DNA from: Lachnospiraceae bacterium
GTDB taxonomy: Bacteria; Bacillota_A; Clostridia; Lachnospirales; Lachnospiraceae
DNA: 7,774 nucleotides
NCBI GenBank assembly: GCA_017435025.1
Contig: JAFSFU010000085.1
Span: forward strand, 1 to 7,774
Reading direction: 5' to 3'
The notes under the pieces are model-generated. The model was not told where the DNA came from. It did no database searches and saw only the letters and a program-made list of their open reading frames with translations. Positions 5,612 to 7,774 of the stretch are shown here, piece by piece. Each line of letters opens with the position of its first letter. Within the stretch, counting starts at the first letter, position 1. A program made the translations under genes and the position numbers.

Positions 5612-5643
5612 ATAGCCTTGCAACTAAGTTGCTTTCGGCCTAT
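5612..5643 (-). other. Stem-loop at the pgk-tpiA junction, no T-run
   Basis: ATAGCC (5612-5617) pairs with GGC-C-TAT (5637-5643, one bulge), and inside it GCAAC (5620-5624) pairs with GTTGC (5628-5632) around a three-base loop. The outer arm includes the pgk TAG stop (5642-5640). On the minus strand no T-run follows, so it is unlikely to be a strong terminator; it could influence mRNA processing or stability between pgk and tpiA. Folding was judged by eye. Confidence 0.35.
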
Positions 5644-6863
5644 TTGTCATCAGCTGCCACTACACCCGGAAGATCCTTGCCCTCAAGGAACTCTAAGGAT
5701 GCACCGCCGCCTGTGGAGATGTGGGACATCTTGTCACCGAAGCCGAGCTGGTTAACAGCCGCTGCGGAGTCACCGCCACCGATGATTGTTGTAGCGTCTG
5801 TCTCTGCAAGAGCTTTTGCTACAGCGATTGTACCTTTTGCAAGTACCGGGTTCTCGAATACGCCCATCGGTCCGTTCCAAACAACTGTCTTTGCAGACTT
5901 CACAGCCTCAGCGTAAAGAGCTGCTGTCTCCGGTCCGATATCACAAGCTTCTTTGTCAGCCGGGATAGCATCTACAGATACATATTCAACATCGATCTCA
6001 GCGTCGATCGGATTCGGGAATGCAGCGATAACGCCGGAGTCAACCGGAAGAAGAAGTTTCTTGCCAAGCTTTTCTGCCTTAGCCATCATCTCTAAGCAGT
6101 AATCGAACTTTGTTTCGTCACAGAGGGAGTTACCGATCTCCTTACCCTGTGCCTTTAAGAATGTATATGCCATACCGCCACCGATGATGAGAGTATCGCA
6201 CTTATCAAGAAGGTTGGAAATTACATTTAACTTATCAGCAACTTTAGCACCGCCGAGGATTGCTACGAACGGACGAACCGGATTCTCAACTGCATTGCCG
6301 AGGAATTCGATCTCTTTCTGCATTAAGTAACCAACACAGTTGTTGCCGCCCTTTGCTGTGATGAACTTTGTAACGCCTTCTACAGAAGCATGTGCTCTGT
6401 GGGAGGAACCAAACGCATCACATACATAGTCATCAGCCAGATCAGCAAGCTCTTTGCTGAACTCTTCGCCGTTCTTTGTCTCTTCTTTGCCGCGGAAACG
6501 TGTATTCTGAAGTAATACAACATCGCCTTCGTTCATAGCTGCTACTGCTGCAGTTGCCGCTTCGCCTGTTACGTTGTAATCAGATACGAAAACAACTTCC
6601 TTGCCGAGTTTCTCGGAAAGTCTCTTTGCAACCGGAGCTAAAGACTCGCCCTCGTTCGGGCCATTTTTTACTTTGCCAAGGTGGGAGCAGAGGATTACTT
6701 TGCCACCGTCAGCGATCAGTTTGTTGATTGTCGGAAGAGCAGCGTTGATACGTGTCTCGTCTGTGATCTCACCATTCTTAAGCGGAACGTTGAAGTCGCA
6801 GCGAACCAGCACTCTTTTACCTTTTGCGTTGATATCATCAACTGTTTTCTTATTTAAAGCCAT
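5640..6863 (-). CDS. pgk: Phosphoglycerate kinase
   Basis: The 407-residue enzyme transfers the acyl phosphate of 1,3-bisphosphoglycerate to ADP, the first ATP-forming step of glycolysis. N-domain substrate motifs are [10 protein letters not shown] (19-28), the TRINAALPT region with R38, SHLGKVKNG (60-68, Lys where many homologues have Arg), LLQNTRF (117-123) and [12 protein letters not shown] (149-160). C-domain nucleotide motifs are [11 protein letters not shown] (202-212), [10 protein letters not shown] (226-235), WNGPMGVFE (329-337) and GGGDSAAAV (362-370). The frame runs upstream to 6905, but the ATG at 6863-6861 is chosen because GGAGG (6876-6872) lies eight bases before it and [10 protein letters not shown] is the usual beginning. 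The gene follows gap after 129 bases that include a terminator, and is probably co-transcribed with tpiA. The stop is TAG. Confidence 0.97.
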   Translation of the reverse strand: MALNKKTVDDINAKGKRVLVRCDFNVPLKNGEITDETRINAALPTINKLIADGGKVILCSHLGKVKNGPNEGESLAPVAKRLSEKLGKEVVFVSDYNVTGEAATAAVAAMNEGDVVLLQNTRFRGKEETKNGEEFSKELADLADDYVCDAFGSSHRAHASVEGVTKFITAKGGNNCVGYLMQKEIEFLGNAVENPVRPFVAILGGAKVADKLNVISNLLDKCDTLIIGGGMAYTFLKAQGKEIGNSLCDETKFDYCLEMMAKAEKLGKKLLLPVDSGVIAAFPNPIDAEIDVEYVSVDAIPADKEACDIGPETAALYAEAVKSAKTVVWNGPMGVFENPVLAKGTIAVAKALAETDATTIIGGGDSAAAVNQLGFGDKMSHISTGGGASLEFLEGKDLPGVVAADDK

Positions 6864-6871
6864 TTCATTTT

Positions 6872-6876
6872 CCTCC
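6872..6876 (-). promoter_or_regulatory. Ribosome binding site of pgk that decides its start
   Basis: GGAGG on the minus strand is eight bases before the ATG at 6863. The upstream in-frame ATG at 6878 would place this site inside the gene, so the downstream start is preferred. Confidence 0.85.
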
Positions 6877-6917
6877 ATATTCCGGAAATTTATTTTCCTA
6901 AACAAATTGACTAAACC

Positions 6918-6947
6918 AAAAAGGTCCGGTCCTTGTCAGACCGGACC
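6918..6947 (-). terminator. Rho-independent terminator of gap
   Basis: GGTCCGGTC (6923-6931) and GACCGGACC (6939-6947) form a perfect nine-base GC-rich stem with a seven-base loop, followed on the minus strand by TTTTT (6922-6918), GG and TTT. It lies 45 bases past the gap stop codon and 54 bases before the pgk start. It should end most gap transcripts and so uncouple gap from pgk. Confidence 0.88.
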
Positions 6948-6992
6948 CTTAATGGAGTCAAATTATAACTGTTTCGTTCCAGTACGGAAATC

Positions 6993-7774
6993 TTATACGT
7001 TTAATAATTTACCAAAGTGCTTGATTGTACGAACCATCTGGCTTACGTAAGAGTTCTCGTTGTCGTACCAGGAAACTACCTGTACCTGAGTTGTGTTCTC
7101 GTCGATCGGAAGAACCATTGTCTGTGTAGCATCGAAGAGGGAACCGAACTTCATACCAACGATATCGCTGGAAACGATCTCATCTACGTTGTAACCGAAG
7201 GACTCGTTAGCCTGTGCCTTCATAGCTGCGTTGATATCCTCTTTTGTCGGCTGGCCCTTAACAACTGCTGTTAAGATTGTTGTGGAACCTGTCGGTGTCG
7301 GGATACGCTGAGCAGCGCCGATTAATTTACCGTTTAATTCCGGAATTACAAGACCGATTGCTTTTGCAGCACCTGTGCTGTTCGGAACGATATTGATAGC
7401 GCCTGCGCGGGATCTTCTCTTATCGCCCTTTCTCTGCGGACCATCAAGGATCATCTGATCGCCTGTGTAAGCGTGGATTGTGCACATGATACCTGTCTGG
7501 ATCGGGTAATTGTCGTTAAGAGCCTTAGCCATCGGAGCTAAGCAGTTTGTTGTACAGGAAGCAGCGGAGATGATGTGATCATCTGCTGTTAATACTTCGT
7601 GGTTAACGTTGTAAACGATTGTCGGAAGGTCGTTACCAGCCGGAGCGGAGATAACAACATATTTAGCACCAGCGTCGATGTGAGCCTGTGCTTTAGCCTT
7701 GTATGTGTAGAAACCTGTACACTCAAGAACTACGTCAACATCGATGTCGCCCCACGGAAGCTCTGCAGCGTTAG
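6993..7774 (-). CDS. gap: Glyceraldehyde-3-phosphate dehydrogenase, 5' end outside the window
   Basis: The last 259 codons are present; the frame stays open to the right edge, so about 75-80 N-terminal residues with most of the NAD-binding Rossmann domain are missing. The enzyme oxidises glyceraldehyde 3-phosphate to 1,3-bisphosphoglycerate, the substrate of the pgk product next door. Counting from the first visible codon, [10 protein letters not shown] is followed by [14 protein letters not shown] and the active site SCTTNCLAP with the catalytic cysteine at fragment residue 73. The partner histidine is H100 in [10 protein letters not shown]. Further marks are [19 protein letters not shown], the RIPTPTGS substrate loop and the C-terminal WYDNENSY. 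Internal ATG 7532 is not a start because it lies after the catalytic cysteine. Codons such as GGT, GCT, GTT, AAC and TAC dominate the part read by hand, as expected for a highly expressed gene. NAD or NADP preference cannot be judged without the N-terminus. Confidence 0.96.
   Translation of the reverse strand, partial: NAAELPWGDIDVDVVLECTGFYTYKAKAQAHIDAGAKYVVISAPAGNDLPTIVYNVNHEVLTADDHIISAASCTTNCLAPMAKALNDNYPIQTGIMCTIHAYTGDQMILDGPQRKGDKRRSRAGAINIVPNSTGAAKAIGLVIPELNGKLIGAAQRIPTPTGSTTILTAVVKGQPTKEDINAAMKAQANESFGYNVDEIVSSDIVGMKFGSLFDATQTMVLPIDENTTQVQVVSWYDNENSYVSQMVRTIKHFGKLLNV

Noticed and set aside
6880..6887. TTCCGGAA palindrome upstream of pgk
   Set aside because: An 8-base perfect palindrome alone is expected by chance and has no second copy or promoter alignment here.
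6601..7050. Plus-strand reading frame of 149 codons over pgk, the terminator and the gap end
   Set aside because: It crosses the gap terminator and is antisense to two glycolytic genes with intact catalytic motifs; it is a shadow frame.
7530..7532. ATG at 7532 as the gap start
   Set aside because: It comes after the catalytic SCTTNC motif, and the same frame continues with clear dehydrogenase sequence to the window edge.
1..7774. CRISPR arrays, insertion sequences, toxin-antitoxin pairs, phage or defence genes, tRNA or rRNA
   Set aside because: No regular direct repeats, transposase or nuclease motifs, terminal repeats or tRNA-like cloverleaf sequences were seen. All long coding stretches are accounted for by housekeeping, transport or regulatory families.

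Overview
The window looks like chromosomal DNA of a low-to-mid GC Firmicute, most likely a gut clostridium of the Lachnospiraceae. This is inferred from the protein sequences (the GreA start MAEKKHILTYEGLKKY, the QNTRF and SSHRAHAS variants in phosphoglycerate kinase, the style of the glyceraldehyde-3-phosphate dehydrogenase), from strong GGAGG-type ribosome binding sites, and from consensus sigma-A promoters. The genus cannot be fixed from the sequence alone. I see no mobile element, CRISPR array, tRNA, rRNA or phage gene. No stretch over 300 bases lacks a gene; the largest gap is 188 bases (2933-3120).

Layout from right to left, the direction in which most genes are read (minus strand): gap (5' end outside the window), a terminator, pgk, tpiA, a terminator-like hairpin, and a nucleoside hydrolase (IunH type). 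A bidirectional terminator then separates the hydrolase from a convergent TetR-type regulator on the plus strand. Divergent from the regulator, and sharing a 188-base control region with it, is a tight minus-strand operon: degV, then a MATE multidrug/organic cation exporter, then a small PPC (DUF296) domain protein, with gaps of 16 and 15 bases. A strong terminator ends this operon. The left edge holds the first 16 codons of greA behind a perfect-consensus promoter.

The gap, pgk and tpiA genes encode consecutive or adjacent lower-glycolysis enzymes. The hydrolase would supply ribose and free bases from nucleosides and may be expressed by read-through from tpiA or from a promoter-like element inside the tpiA 3' end. 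The tetR/degV-MATE-PPC block looks like a self-contained, ligand-responsive export module: the regulator gene and the operon diverge from overlapping promoter-like elements that contain an inverted repeat ATGTTACA-N19-TGTAACAT, with a further TGTAACA copy downstream. That control region and the unexplained pairing of a lipid-binding DegV protein, an exporter and a PPC protein are the most interesting parts of the window. The rest is conserved housekeeping sequence.
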